From positions 1 to 64,000 of the forward strand of contig NZ_AP027730.1 in NCBI RefSeq assembly GCF_030296575.1: 64,000 bases of DNA. The letters are read 5' to 3'. Of the stretch, positions 33,286 through 43,151 are shown piece by piece. The notes beneath the pieces were generated by a model. That model saw only the letters and a program-made list of their open reading frames with translations, did not search any database and had not been told where the DNA came from. This stretch comes from Paraoerskovia sediminicola (GTDB taxonomy: Bacteria; Actinomycetota; Actinomycetes; Actinomycetales; Cellulomonadaceae). The position numbers were made by a program, and so were the translations under genes. The stretch's first letter is position 1. The number at the start of each line of letters is the position of its first letter.

Positions 33286-34677
33286 TCACAGGCCCCGAGC
33301 GACCGCAGCCCCAGCAGCGAGCCACGCTCGCTGCGTCGTCGACCGCAGGGACCCGTAGCGCAGAACCCCGTCGACCATCGCCGGGTCGAACGGAATCGTG
33401 ACGGCCTCACGGGCGAGCGGGCGGTAACCGTCCGCCACACGCCGCACATCGGCCTCGCTGGCCTTCGGGTCCGCCTGCGTCACGACCGCGATCGCACCTG
33501 CCGCGAGGGCCGCGGAGCGCTCGTCACGCTCGCCGAGCGCCTCGAGCAGCAAAGCGCCGGCCTCGGCGTGGTCGTCGCGCGTGGTGGTCGCGACGACGAG
33601 CTGATCGGTCTGGTCGATCATGCGCAGCCACATCGGGTCGGACTCGTCGTTGCCGCTGTCGATGAAGATCATCCGGTAATACTTCGCCGCGACCGCGTGG
33701 ATCGCATCGACGTCGCTCGGCTCGACCCGCTGCTCCTGAGCCAGTGCCATCGGCTTGGATCGGAGCACGTCGAACCGATCCCGCGTCTGGTGGTGCACGT
33801 AGTGAGCGAGATCCGCGGACTGCGCGCTGGTGCTCAGGAGTCGGTCGACCTGGGGGAGCAGGTCGAGGAGGGTCGCTTCGTGCGGCCCCTGCTCGGTGCG
33901 CCACCCAAGGGTTCCCCGTGTCTGGTTGTTGTCCCACGTCAGGACTCCGGCGCCCCCGTAGCGCGCGAAGACCGCCGCGAGCAGAACGGTCGAAGGAGTC
34001 TTGCCGGCCCCGCCCTTGCCGTTGACGACGGCGATGGTCCGTGGACCCGGCCAGTGCTGGGAGACCGCCTGGACGTCGTTGCGCTCGCGCCGTTCGTCCT
34101 CGCTGGGGCTGAGGCGGATCCCGACGCCGGCGAGCCACCCCCGCCAGCCCCTCGCCGCAGGTTCCTCGAACTTTTCTTCCGTCAGGAACGACCGCCGCAG
34201 CTCACGTCTCGTCGTCGGGGTCTCCGCGCCCTGCGCGGGACCAGCGTGGAGCCACTCGCGCGGCGAATCCGCCTCGACTTCACTGTCAGCGGGAGCCGGC
34301 TCGGGCTCCGGCTCCGGCTCCGGCTCGGGCTCCGGCTCGGGCAGGGGAGGGGTCGCTGCCGCGTCCGAGGGCGCTTGGCGGGCTGGCTTCCTGGCCCGGC
34401 TCTCCTTGACGACCGGCGCGCTCTCGTCGGCCTCGACGGTTCCGTCCGGGTGCACGACCAGAGGCCAGGACCCGTCCGGGCCGCTGGTGCTCATCCGCAC
34501 GGGACGGGAGAGCTTGCCTGCGGTCCCGGCGACCATCGTGCGAATAGCCTCGCGCGCGTCAGCGAGGCTCTGGGTCTCGATGGGGTGGGAGGTCCCGTTG
34601 ATGGTGACCTCCCCGGAACCGTCGTGGCGGGTGATGGCCTCGATGCGCGGCCAGTCGGGAACGGTGTCGGTGCTCAT
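33286..34677 (-). CDS. Second ParA/MinD-like ATPase, transfer-linked
   Basis: 463 residues from ATG 34677 with GGAG six bases upstream. An N-terminal domain of about 100 residues and a linker with eight consecutive EP units (about residues 114-127) precede the ATPase. KGGAGKTPS at 221-229 replaces the usual T-T by T-P. VLTWDNNQTRGTLGWRTE and YYRMIFIDSGNDESDPMWLR follow. These long MinD/ParA-like proteins sit with the M23 peptidase and lipoprotein genes of actinobacterial conjugative systems and probably position the transfer machinery rather than the plasmid. Ends convergently with nothing overlapping. Confidence 0.8.
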   Translation of the reverse strand: MSTDTVPDWPRIEAITRHDGSGEVTINGTSHPIETQSLADAREAIRTMVAGTAGKLSRPVRMSTSGPDGSWPLVVHPDGTVEADESAPVVKESRARKPARQAPSDAAATPPLPEPEPEPEPEPEPEPAPADSEVEADSPREWLHAGPAQGAETPTTRRELRRSFLTEEKFEEPAARGWRGWLAGVGIRLSPSEDERRERNDVQAVSQHWPGPRTIAVVNGKGGAGKTPSTVLLAAVFARYGGAGVLTWDNNQTRGTLGWRTEQGPHEATLLDLLPQVDRLLSTSAQSADLAHYVHHQTRDRFDVLRSKPMALAQEQRVEPSDVDAIHAVAAKYYRMIFIDSGNDESDPMWLRMIDQTDQLVVATTTRDDHAEAGALLLEALGERDERSAALAAGAIAVVTQADPKASEADVRRVADGYRPLAREAVTIPFDPAMVDGVLRYGSLRSTTQRAWLAAGAAVARGL

Positions 34678-34691
34678 CCTGGACTCCAGTT

Positions 34692-35741
34692 CTATGTGAG
34701 GGAGATGCCGACTTCGGCCATGAAGGGCTCTGGGTCGGTCGGGGTTCCATTGATTTCGACTTTGAAGTGCAGGTGGCAGTCCGTGGACTGGCCGCTCGAA
34801 CCGGTGCGGGCGATCTGTTGGCCGGCGGTGACGTGGTCGCCGGCACGCACGAGGATCCCCGAGGGGTACATGTGCAGGTAGCTCGTGAGCACACCTCCGC
34901 CGTGGTCGACGGTGATCGTCCCGTTCCCGCTCTGATCGGCGCCGGTGAAGGTCACCACGCCGTCCTGCGCGGCCCAGATCGGCCCGCCGCACCCGCCGGC
35001 CGCGAAGTCGGTGCCGTTGTGTAGACGCCATTCATGACGGATGGGGTGAAGCCGCATCCCGAACCTGCTCGTGATCGGTCCGTCACCCGGCTGGGCCCAG
35101 CCGGTCGGGCTGACCGTGCCTGGGACGGTCGCGCCGCCGGAACAGACCTGGTCTCCGGTGCCTGCGACGAGTCCGGTGTCGCTGCCGCTCAGCGCTTCGA
35201 CGATCGCTATCGCCGGGTCCCAGAAGCGCGCGTAGTGGAACGGGTCTGCGTTGGCCTGAGTGCGGTGGGCCACGATGGTTGGCTCGAGAGACTGGCGGCC
35301 ATCGACCCTGCTCATCGCGGTGAAGAAGTTCGTAGCGCTGGTGAAGGGATCCATTCGGTCGGCGTATGACCCCCAGGCACCGTTGTCGCGCTGCTGGAAC
35401 AGTCCTCGTGAGTCGGGACCGGCGAGGTCCCCGTGGTCGACGACGACGAGGCCCGATTCGCCGAGGGCCGTCATCACCCCGATTGTCTGATCGCGTGCGC
35501 CGAGCCCGAGTGCTTTGCCGGCCTCGAGGATCTGTGCGGCGTTGGCGAGCTGCTCGGCCGAGTAGCCGTCGACGGTCGGCAGCGTCTCACCGGAGACACC
35601 TAGAGCCGTTCCCGGCAGCACGCCAGGGTTGCAGGGGTCCTCGCTGCCATCCATCAGGAGCAGACCGAACATCGCGCCGAAGGCGAGGACCGGCACGGTC
35701 ACCACAGCGACCACTGCACCCGACGTTGACTTCGAGGGCAT
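34692..35741 (-). CDS. M23 peptidase with N-terminal lytic-transglycosylase-like region (T4SS wall enzyme)
   Basis: 349 residues from ATG 35741. A membrane anchor spans residues about 8-30. GVMTALGESGLVVVDHGDLA and GLFQQRDNGAWGSYADRMDP resemble the lysozyme-like part of bifunctional VirB1-type enzymes. The C-terminal M23 domain has H241-x3-D245 (LHNGTDFA) and HLHF at 323-326, the zinc ligands. It should cut peptidoglycan to let the transfer channel through. Starts 3 bp after the lipoprotein stop, so the two are co-translated. Confidence 0.88.
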   Translation of the reverse strand: MPSKSTSGAVVAVVTVPVLAFGAMFGLLLMDGSEDPCNPGVLPGTALGVSGETLPTVDGYSAEQLANAAQILEAGKALGLGARDQTIGVMTALGESGLVVVDHGDLAGPDSRGLFQQRDNGAWGSYADRMDPFTSATNFFTAMSRVDGRQSLEPTIVAHRTQANADPFHYARFWDPAIAIVEALSGSDTGLVAGTGDQVCSGGATVPGTVSPTGWAQPGDGPITSRFGMRLHPIRHEWRLHNGTDFAAGGCGGPIWAAQDGVVTFTGADQSGNGTITVDHGGGVLTSYLHMYPSGILVRAGDHVTAGQQIARTGSSGQSTDCHLHFKVEINGTPTDPEPFMAEVGISLT

Positions 35742-35744
35742 GGT

Positions 35745-36311
35745 TCAGCGACCGTCCTCGACTGGAACGATGCGGGAGGCGAGCCACGGGGACTCGCCAT
35801 CGACACGCACCAGCGTGACGGCGTAGTCGCCGGCGTCAGTTGGGACCTCGACGACGGCAACGTAGGCGCTCGTGTCGTCGACCAGACGTGCGGGGCCTTG
35901 AACATCGCGCACGGGGACGTTGGCGGGATCGACGTATGCATAGTCCACCGCGGCCTGAGGCTCTAGGTGCGGCTCAAGCTCGTTCCACCAGGCGTCGAAG
36001 TCCAGATCTGGACGCGCGAAGTCGTCGAGCGTCTTCGTCGCCGCGTCGAGGGCGCCGGCCCGGGACTCCTCATCCCAGGTCGGGACGACGCGCGGAGCGA
36101 TCGTCTCGCCGGTGTCCTCATCGATGGCGCCCAAAGGTGCGGGTATCAACGAGTCGAGGTCTGGCTCGATCGAGGGACCCGAGGCAGATGGGTCGACCGT
36201 GGCAACCGGCGTCGGGGGAGCGTCCGCAGGAGGCTCGGTCGCCGCGGTGGAGCAGGCGCCGAGGCAGGCCGCTGTGGCGCACAGCGTGAGCATCGCCGGA
36301 ATGCGTCGCAC
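35745..36311 (-). CDS. Lipoprotein of the transfer region
   Basis: 188 residues from GTG 36311 with GGGAG upstream. The signal peptide ends in lipobox LGAC with the lipidated cysteine at 20. A Pro/Thr/Asp-rich spacer follows, and then a small domain (FDAWWNELEPHLEPQAAVDY, and AVTLVRVDGESPWLASRIVP) that looks NTF2- or VirB8-like. Surface-anchored accessory of the T4SS is the natural reading, given the M23 neighbour. Confidence 0.8.
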   Translation of the reverse strand: MRRIPAMLTLCATAACLGACSTAATEPPADAPPTPVATVDPSASGPSIEPDLDSLIPAPLGAIDEDTGETIAPRVVPTWDEESRAGALDAATKTLDDFARPDLDFDAWWNELEPHLEPQAAVDYAYVDPANVPVRDVQGPARLVDDTSAYVAVVEVPTDAGDYAVTLVRVDGESPWLASRIVPVEDGR

Positions 36312-36316
36312 GCGGT

Positions 36317-36556
36317 TCAGCTCCCTTCGTTGTCCTCGTTCTCGTGCTTCTTGGGAGAGTTCGCGCCGGCTTGGAGGGTCGCCTTCAGTTCGTCTCGAAC
36401 GATGAACCAGGTGGCGCCGATCTTGTAGCCGGGGATGACTCCATCGCGGAGCCAGTTGTAGATGCCTTGCTTCGTGAGCCCTAGCAGCTGCGCGACTTCT
36501 GGTGCCGTCAGCAACTCCTTGCGGCCCTCAAAGAGGGCATCGAGGCCCCCGCTCAT
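36317..36556 (-). CDS. Excisionase/MerR-type DNA-binding protein
   Basis: 79 residues from ATG 36556 (MSGGLDALFEGRKELLTAPE), chosen because GGAGG lies six bases upstream; in-frame ATGs at 36583 and 36601 have none. LTAPEVAQLLGLTKQGIYNW and GVIPGYKIGATWFIVRDEL are the winged helix of the excisionase family. It lies between the two divergent transfer operons and probably regulates them. Confidence 0.8.
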   Translation of the reverse strand: MSGGLDALFEGRKELLTAPEVAQLLGLTKQGIYNWLRDGVIPGYKIGATWFIVRDELKATLQAGANSPKKHENEDNEGS

Positions 36557-36729
36557 GCGGAGCCTCCACGAGTCGATGCGCATGTGACTAGAGTAGACCA
36601 AATCACACGGTGTGTGTCTAGCACGTATTCAGTCATCTGATTTTGCCCTCCGTTTGTCTCTATAGGTCGCAACCGCTACACTGAGACCAGGAACGATTGC
36701 GCACACCAGTATCTAGGGGGATCGGTGCC
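36557..36729. promoter_or_regulatory. Divergent promoter region of the transfer genes
   Basis: 173 bp between the regulator (leftward) and the DUF6668 gene (rightward). CACACGGTGTGTG near 36605 is a palindrome and likely operator. AGGGGG at 36715-36720 is the ribosome site for GTG 36730. Confidence 0.6.
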
Positions 36730-37318
36730 GTGAACGCTGGAATCAACCCGTGGGTGTCCCGTCCGGACTCCGCCGAGACCGTCGAGACCGCGCCAGCGCG
36801 CCCGCTTCCACTTGCCGCGACCGGACCGTTGACACCACAGCAGGGGTGCCCGCGCCTGATCGCGTCGACCAACTCCCGATCCGTTCGCAGCCTTCAACTG
36901 CGGCCCTCTGGTGCCTCGGAGCACACGGAGGCGCGGGGGAGTCGAGCCTGGCAGAGCTGGACCCGGAGTGGTCCGCCGCCGGCCATGCATGGCCTGTCTG
37001 CAACTCCGCGTCCCCGTCGAAGGTCATCCTCGTCGCACGTTCGAACGCCCGGGGTCTTCGCGCGGCTCAAGCAGCGGCGACGCAGTGGGCAGCGGGGCTC
37101 GTGAGCAACGTGGAGCTGCTCGGGCTCGCGATCGTCGCCGATGCGCCGGGTCGTCTGCCGCGCGCGCTGCGACACCAGGCACAGGTGATCGCTGGGGAGT
37201 CCCGCGTACCTGGAACGTTCCCTGGATGGAGTCGTGGCGCATGGGCGCCCCATCCCTGCTCGAAGACTCTCCGCGTGAGATTCGCCGCCTCGTCGATGAC
37301 CTGAACGGCATCCTCTAA
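36730..37318 (+). CDS. DUF6668-type protein, complete locus (second copy, two frameshifts)
   Basis: GTG 36730 (NAGINPWVSRPDSAETVETA) lies nine bases after AGGGGG. ATGPLTPQQG then requires one more G in the run at 36843-36846 to continue VPAPDRVDQLPIRSQPS and the conserved ALWCLGAHGG. A second break at 37193 lacks one G that the first copy has (IAG-GVPRTW). Combining the two copies and the one added base gives about 196 residues. The unit junction (36846/36847) falls exactly in the short G run. Confidence 0.75.
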
Positions 37319-37356
37319 CCCGGTGCCGCCGGCACCACTCACTGAAAGGCACTCCA

Positions 37357-37647
37357 ATGGCGCTCTACGAATCCCTAGCGGCTGCGGCCGACGTCATCGC
37401 GCTCGTCCCCGACCCGGGCCCGGCCCAGCCCCCGGGCACCGAGGGCGTGACGACCATCGTCAGCTGGCTCAAGTGGATCGGCTACGTCGTCGTCGCCGGC
37501 GCGATCATCGTCGGCGGTATCGCCATCGCCGTCAGCTTCCGCCGCGGCGAGGGGCATGACGCACTGCCGAAGGTTCTGTGGCCGATGGCCGGCGCGATCG
37601 TCATCGGAGCAGGGGCCGCCTGGATCGGCGTCGTCGCCGGAAGCTGA
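37357..37647 (+). CDS. Pilin-like protein (second copy)
   Basis: Identical to 511-801; same GAAAGG ribosome site, two hydrophobic helices and intact frame. Confidence 0.6.
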   Translation: MALYESLAAAADVIALVPDPGPAQPPGTEGVTTIVSWLKWIGYVVVAGAIIVGGIAIAVSFRRGEGHDALPKVLWPMAGAIVIGAGAAWIGVVAGS

Positions 37648-37661
37648 GAGGGATAACCACA

Positions 37662-38513
37662 ATGTCCGAAGACGAAGACGAGCGAAGCATGTGGACCCGG
37701 CCCGGCTTCGTCGTGGCCGGCGGCACTGTGGTCGCAATAGTGATCCTCGGCGCGGTGCTGGCCGTCACGGCCGGCGACGATGACGAGCCGTCGACCGCAG
37801 AGCCGAGCCAGACCCCCAGCGCGAACCCGTTCGAACCAGCACCCGACACCAATAGTGAAAGCGTCTGTGGCCTCGAGGGGGACGTCATGGAAGGGACCGT
37901 CTCTGCCGGCCCCGAAGCCGACTGGTCCTACCAGGGAACGACCGCATACCCGACGTCTCCGATCTACGGTCCCGCTGACACTTTCACGGCCAACGACGTG
38001 CGGTTCTGCTTTCAACGCTCCCCAGAGGGCGCCCTGTTCGCTGCCGCGAATGCACTGGCTCAGTCGGCGGACCCAGACAGCGTTGAAGCATGGGGGACGT
38101 ATTTCCTAGCAAGAGGCTCGGCCAAGGATGAGCTCCTTGCTGAGAACAGCGGAGAGACCTCAACTTCCGGCTCGCGGGTCAATCTCGTTGGGTTCCGCGT
38201 CCTGTCCTACGACGGGGACACCGCTCTGGTGGACCTCGCCACGCAAGGGGCGGTCGAGGGCCAGAGCTTCACGATGTCGATCGTCTACGACCTGGTCTGG
38301 GAGAGCGGCGACTGGAAGTTGGTTGTTGACGACCCGGACGCCCCACTCGACGCCGCGATGATCCCGGACCTTGCGGGATACGTCAGCTGGGGGCATGAGC
38401 GATGGCGGCGTGTGAAGGGTTTGATCGGTTCCTACCGGTCTGCGGCGTGGCGAACGTTGCAGGTGCGATCAACACCGTCTCGAACCCGTTCGACAACCTC
38501 GCCAACTCGGTGA
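37662..38513 (+). CDS. VirB8/TcpC-like protein (second copy)
   Basis: Identical to 816-1667, including the five-G run before the probable true stop, which would fall at 38396-38398 with one added G. Confidence 0.6.
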   Translation: MSEDEDERSMWTRPGFVVAGGTVVAIVILGAVLAVTAGDDDEPSTAEPSQTPSANPFEPAPDTNSESVCGLEGDVMEGTVSAGPEADWSYQGTTAYPTSPIYGPADTFTANDVRFCFQRSPEGALFAAANALAQSADPDSVEAWGTYFLARGSAKDELLAENSGETSTSGSRVNLVGFRVLSYDGDTALVDLATQGAVEGQSFTMSIVYDLVWESGDWKLVVDDPDAPLDAAMIPDLAGYVSWGHERWRRVKGLIGSYRSAAWRTLQVRSTPSRTRSTTSPTR

Positions 38514-40112
38514 TCGAGGCGTTCGGAAAGACGGTGACCGCTCTCGGAACCGTCTGGGTGAAGATCGGCACCCCCAACCTCACAGGCTCGGGCGGGGAAT
38601 CGACCGTCGCCCCGGGGAGTCGCGCGCCTGACTCTGGCAACATCACGACGATCTTGGGATACGTGTCGTGGATCGGCTTCTCAATGGCGGCGATCGCGCT
38701 CGTCATCCTCGGCGCTTTGATCGCGGTCAGCCTTCGCCGTGGTGAAGGAGTTAGTGCCGTGGGTCGTATCGGCTTCGTGCTCGGTGGAGCGATCCTCATC
38801 GGAGGTTCTGCGGGGATTGTCTCGGTCCTGCTCCCGGCGAGCCCCGGGGCGCGGCCGGCACGGTCGGCTTCCTTCAATCCTCCCTGTGGTGGTACATGGC
38901 CGCCGGCGCTGTGGTTTCGATCATCATCGGTGGCATCCGCATGGCGTGGGAGCAGCGCGCGGACCCAGGCAGGGACACGGTCAAGAGCCTGCTGACCCTG
39001 ATCGTTGTCGCCGGCGCCGGCGTGACCGTCGTCGGCCTCCTGGTCACCGCGGCCGACTCGTTCTCCGTGTGGATTCTCAACGCCTCGCTGGATTGCAGCA
39101 TCGGCACCGCCGCCTGCTTCTCGGAGAACGTGCTGGGGCTGCTGGCCCTGACTACCAACCCGATCACCGCAGGTCTCGGCCCGCTACTCATCATCATTCT
39201 CGGGATCGTCGCGATCTTCGCGACGGTGTTGCAGATCGTGCTGATGGTCGCCCGTGGCGGGATGCTCGTGATCCTGGTCGGGATCCTCCCGCTTACAGCC
39301 TCAGCTACCAACACTGAGGCCGGGAAGATGTGGTTCAAGAAGAGCATCGGATGGCTAGTCGCCTTCATTCTCTACAAGCCGGCCGCTGCGATTGTCTACG
39401 CGACCGCGTTCAAGTTGTCGAGCACGTCGGTGTTCACTGACGACGGCTCGGGACTGCTGTCCGTCCTCACCGGCCTGACGCTCATGATCCTCGCCCTGTT
39501 CGCGCTCCCGGCCCTGATGCGTTTCGTCACGCCCGCCGTTAGTTCAATGGCCTCTGGTGGCGCTGGTGGAGCTCTCGCCCTGGGAGCGGCTGCCGCTCTC
39601 CCTCAGGCGCAGCGGCCATCGGGAAGGCCGCATCCGGGACGGGATCAAGTGCTGCCTCTGCCAGCCCTGGCGGCGGATCCGCACAGCCGACTGCCGGAGG
39701 CTCGTCCGGCGGTGGAGCTGCTCGCGGTAGCGCGCCGTCCAGCGGAGGCCCGTCCGGCGGAGCCGCGGGCGGTGGCGCGGGCGGTGGCGCGGGCGGTGGC
39801 GCGCCGTCCAGCGGAGGCCCGTCCGGCGGAGCCGCGGGCGGTAGAGCGCCAGCAGGTGTCGCGCCCGCCGGAGACGCAGCAGCAGGCGGAGGCGCAGCGG
39901 CCGGAGGCGCAGCAGCAGGCGGAGGCGCAGCAGCAGGCGGAGGCGCAGCAGCAGGAGGCGCAGCAGCCGGGGCCGCTGGCGGTCCGGTCGGTGCAGCCGC
40001 CGGAGCGGCGATCGGAGTTGCGAAGGGCGCAGGGCAGGCCGTGAGCGGTACAGCCAAGAAGATCGCTGAGGAATCGACAGGGGAGGGTGGTGGTCCCGAT
40101 GGCAGTCGATAG
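38402..40112 (+). CDS. VirB6/TrbL-like protein (second copy, frameshifted)
   Basis: Same as 1556-3265, with the same break near 38846. The CTCTCC run near 39601 has one more C than the first copy. As read, the second segment therefore enters a Gln/Arg/Pro-rich shadow frame instead of the Gly/Ala tail. Confidence 0.65.
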
Positions 40113-41610
40113 CCGAATGTCCGAGGCACCGCGAACATATGGAAACTGGCGGCGCCCGACGTCGCCAGGGCTGCTCGGCCTGGGCACCGCCGGCACGGGG
40201 CTGATGTTCATCGGGCTCTTCGTTGTCCTGGTCGTGCTCATGGCGTCGACCCTGCTTGCTGCGCTCGCCACGGCCGCGGGCTTCGGGGCTTTGCTGTTGC
40301 TGCTCGTGACAAAGGACTCGCACGGTCGCAACGTCCTCACGCGGGCCTCGTCTCGTCTGGCGTGGCTCTCGGCCCGCTCTCGCGGAACCCACCTGTACCG
40401 ATCGGGGCCGATCGGCCGCACGGAATGGGGAACCTACCAACTCCCGGGCATCGCGGCTGGGACTCGTCTCAGCGAACACCGAGACTCCTACGGCCGACCG
40501 TTCGCGCTTCTCTACACCCCTGCGACGCGCAGCTACTCCGTGGTGATCGGCACAGACCCGGACGGGGCAGCGCTCGTCGACCAGGAGCAGCTCGACGGCT
40601 GGGTCGCCGAATGGGGGCATTGGCTCGCGAATCTCTCCGACGAGCCCGGGATCGAGGCTGCGGCGGTCACCATCGAGACCGCTCCGGACTCGGGCTCCCG
40701 ACTGCGTCGCGAGGTGTCGTTGAACACCGATGAGGGGGCGCCTGAGTTCTCCCGAGCCGTGCTCGATGAGGTTGTCGCCCGCTACCCGGCAGGGTCCTCG
40801 ACGGTGAAGGCGTTCGTCTCGCTGACGTTCGCCGCCGCCGCCCGTGCAGGTGCGAAGCCGCGCAAGCCCGAAGATATGGCCCGCGAGCTCGCTTCACGGA
40901 TCCCCGGGCTGACCGGAAGCCTTCAAGCGACCGGCGCAGGGGCCGCACACCCGATGAGCGCACAGGAACTGTGTGAAACCGTTCGCATCGCGTACGACCC
41001 TGCCGCTGCGGCCCTCATCGACGAAGCCCACGCCCAAGGTGAGCTGCCGGAGATGCTCTGGCCGGACGTCGGACCGTCCGCTGCCGAGGCGACCTGGGAG
41101 TCCTACCGCCATGACTCGGCGCGCTCGGTCACCTGGTCCATGACCGGTGCGCCGCGTGGCAACGTCCAGTCGGGAGTCCTTGCCCGTCTTCTCGCGCCGC
41201 ATCGAGAAATCGCACGGAAGCGGGTCACTCTGCTCTATAGGCCGATCGACTCGGCGCGCGCAGCAGCGCTGGTCGAGGCGGACCTTCGCTCGGCGGAGTT
41301 CCGGGCCTCCGCGTCGCGTAAGCCGGCAGCGCGTGACTCTCTAGGAGTGCGGGCGGCCGCCGCGACGGCAAGCGAGGAAGCCTCTGGCGCGGGGCTCGTG
41401 AACTTCGGTCTCCTGGTGACCGCAACCGTCACGGATCCGAGCAAGGAGGCGGACGCGAGGGCTGCGGTCGACAACCTGTCCGCTACCGCCCGGTTGAAGC
41501 TGCGGCCGGTTTACGGGTCGCAGGACTCGGCGTTCGCTGCGGCGCTCCCGCTGGGTCTGATCCTGTCCAAGCACGTGTCGGTGCCTGCCGAACTGCGGGA
41601 CAAGCTGTGA
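40099..41610 (+). CDS. SCO6880 family protein (second copy)
   Basis: Identical to 3252-4763; intact, GTGA overlap with the next gene. Confidence 0.8.
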   Translation: MAVDSRMSEAPRTYGNWRRPTSPGLLGLGTAGTGLMFIGLFVVLVVLMASTLLAALATAAGFGALLLLLVTKDSHGRNVLTRASSRLAWLSARSRGTHLYRSGPIGRTEWGTYQLPGIAAGTRLSEHRDSYGRPFALLYTPATRSYSVVIGTDPDGAALVDQEQLDGWVAEWGHWLANLSDEPGIEAAAVTIETAPDSGSRLRREVSLNTDEGAPEFSRAVLDEVVARYPAGSSTVKAFVSLTFAAAARAGAKPRKPEDMARELASRIPGLTGSLQATGAGAAHPMSAQELCETVRIAYDPAAAALIDEAHAQGELPEMLWPDVGPSAAEATWESYRHDSARSVTWSMTGAPRGNVQSGVLARLLAPHREIARKRVTLLYRPIDSARAAALVEADLRSAEFRASASRKPAARDSLGVRAAAATASEEASGAGLVNFGLLVTATVTDPSKEADARAAVDNLSATARLKLRPVYGSQDSAFAAALPLGLILSKHVSVPAELRDKL

Positions 41611-43151
41611 GCCGGGAGACCAAGATGAAGCGGACCTCGAAGAAGGCTGCTGCACCAACCGAGAAGCGGCCGCCGCGCCCGACCGGGCGAGGGTGGCTCG
41701 GCCGTGGCCGCGGGTCGTCGGCCTATGTGCAGGCCCCCGACGAGTGGCGAGGTACGACGGTCCAGACGTGCGGGCTGTGGCCCTTCTCGATCGGGTCTGG
41801 GACCCCGATGGTGGGCGTGCCGCTGGGTCGGCACATCACGTCGGGCGCGACCCTGTGCTGCGACCCGATCAGTTGGTTCCAGCGCGCGAAGCTCATCAAC
41901 AACCCGTCGCTCTTCTGGCTGGGCAAGCCTGGGCTGGGGAAGTCGACCGGGGTGATCCGCATGGCCACAGGCCTCGCCGGGTATGGCGTGATGCCTCTGG
42001 TCCTCGGGGACTTGAAACCTGACTACGTCCCGATGGTCGAGGCGATGGGCGGCCAGGTCATCACGCTCGGCAACGGACGAGGGTTCTTGAACGTTCTCGA
42101 CCCGGGAGAAGCGACGGCTGCCGCGGACCGGCTTCGGTCCGCCGGCTTCGAGAAGGAAGCCGACCAGGTCGTGGCCGACGCGCACGGGCGACGACACGCG
42201 ATGGTCTCGGCGCTGCTGACGATCCTGAGGGCAGCGCCACCCACCGACCGGGAGGAAACGATCCTCGACCGGGCACTCAAGGTGCTCGACGAGCGCCACG
42301 AGGGGATCCCCGTGCTCGGGGACCTGCTGCGCGTCGTCCAGGAAGGCCCCGCCGAGCTGCGTGCAGTCGCGCTCGATCGCGGAGACGATCGGAGGTACCA
42401 GGACATAACTGAAAATCTGGAAGCCTCGTTGATCGGCCTCACGAGCGGAGGCCGGCTCGGTGAGACCTTCGCGCGGCAGACGACGAATCCGATGCGCCGC
42501 GACGCCCCCGTGGTCTATGACGTCTCGGCGATCCAGGACTCCCAGATGGACCTCCAAGCCGCTGCTTTGCTGGCGTGCTGGTCGGCAGGCTTCGGAACGG
42601 TGAACGTCGCGAACGCCCTTGCGGACGCTGGGCTCGAGCCGCGACGCCACTACTTCGTGATCCTCGACGAGCTCTGGCGAGCCCTGCGCGCCGGGCGCGG
42701 GATGGTCGATCGCGTCGACGCGCTGACGCGCCTCAATCGTCAGCGCGGCGTCGGCACCGCGATGGTCTCTCACACGATGAGCGACCTCCTGGCCCTACCG
42801 ACCGAGGAAGACCGGATGAAGGCCAAGGGCTTCGTCGAGCGCTCCGGCATGGTGATCTGCGGAGGGCTCCCCTCAGCGGAGATGCCTCAACTGACGTCCG
42901 CGGTGCCGTTCTCCCGCGCCGAGCAAGACCTTCTGATCGGCTGGCAGGACCCGCCGGCCTGGGACCCCGCCGTGGGTCAGGAGGCTGAGCCTCCCGGGCG
43001 CGGCAAGTTTCTCGTGAAGGTCGGTGGACGCCCGGGCATCCCGATCGCTATCCAGTTGACCGAAGCTGAGCGCGCCATCACGGACACCAACCGCCTCTGG
43101 AACGAACGCAGCCGCGTCGGCCGCGTTGATCGTCACGAGGTGGCGTCGTGA
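41607..43151 (+). CDS. VirB4-like ATPase (second copy)
   Basis: Identical to 4760-6304; Walker A GKPGLGKST and Walker B FVILDE intact. Confidence 0.88.
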   Translation: MSRETKMKRTSKKAAAPTEKRPPRPTGRGWLGRGRGSSAYVQAPDEWRGTTVQTCGLWPFSIGSGTPMVGVPLGRHITSGATLCCDPISWFQRAKLINNPSLFWLGKPGLGKSTGVIRMATGLAGYGVMPLVLGDLKPDYVPMVEAMGGQVITLGNGRGFLNVLDPGEATAAADRLRSAGFEKEADQVVADAHGRRHAMVSALLTILRAAPPTDREETILDRALKVLDERHEGIPVLGDLLRVVQEGPAELRAVALDRGDDRRYQDITENLEASLIGLTSGGRLGETFARQTTNPMRRDAPVVYDVSAIQDSQMDLQAAALLACWSAGFGTVNVANALADAGLEPRRHYFVILDELWRALRAGRGMVDRVDALTRLNRQRGVGTAMVSHTMSDLLALPTEEDRMKAKGFVERSGMVICGGLPSAEMPQLTSAVPFSRAEQDLLIGWQDPPAWDPAVGQEAEPPGRGKFLVKVGGRPGIPIAIQLTEAERAITDTNRLWNERSRVGRVDRHEVAS

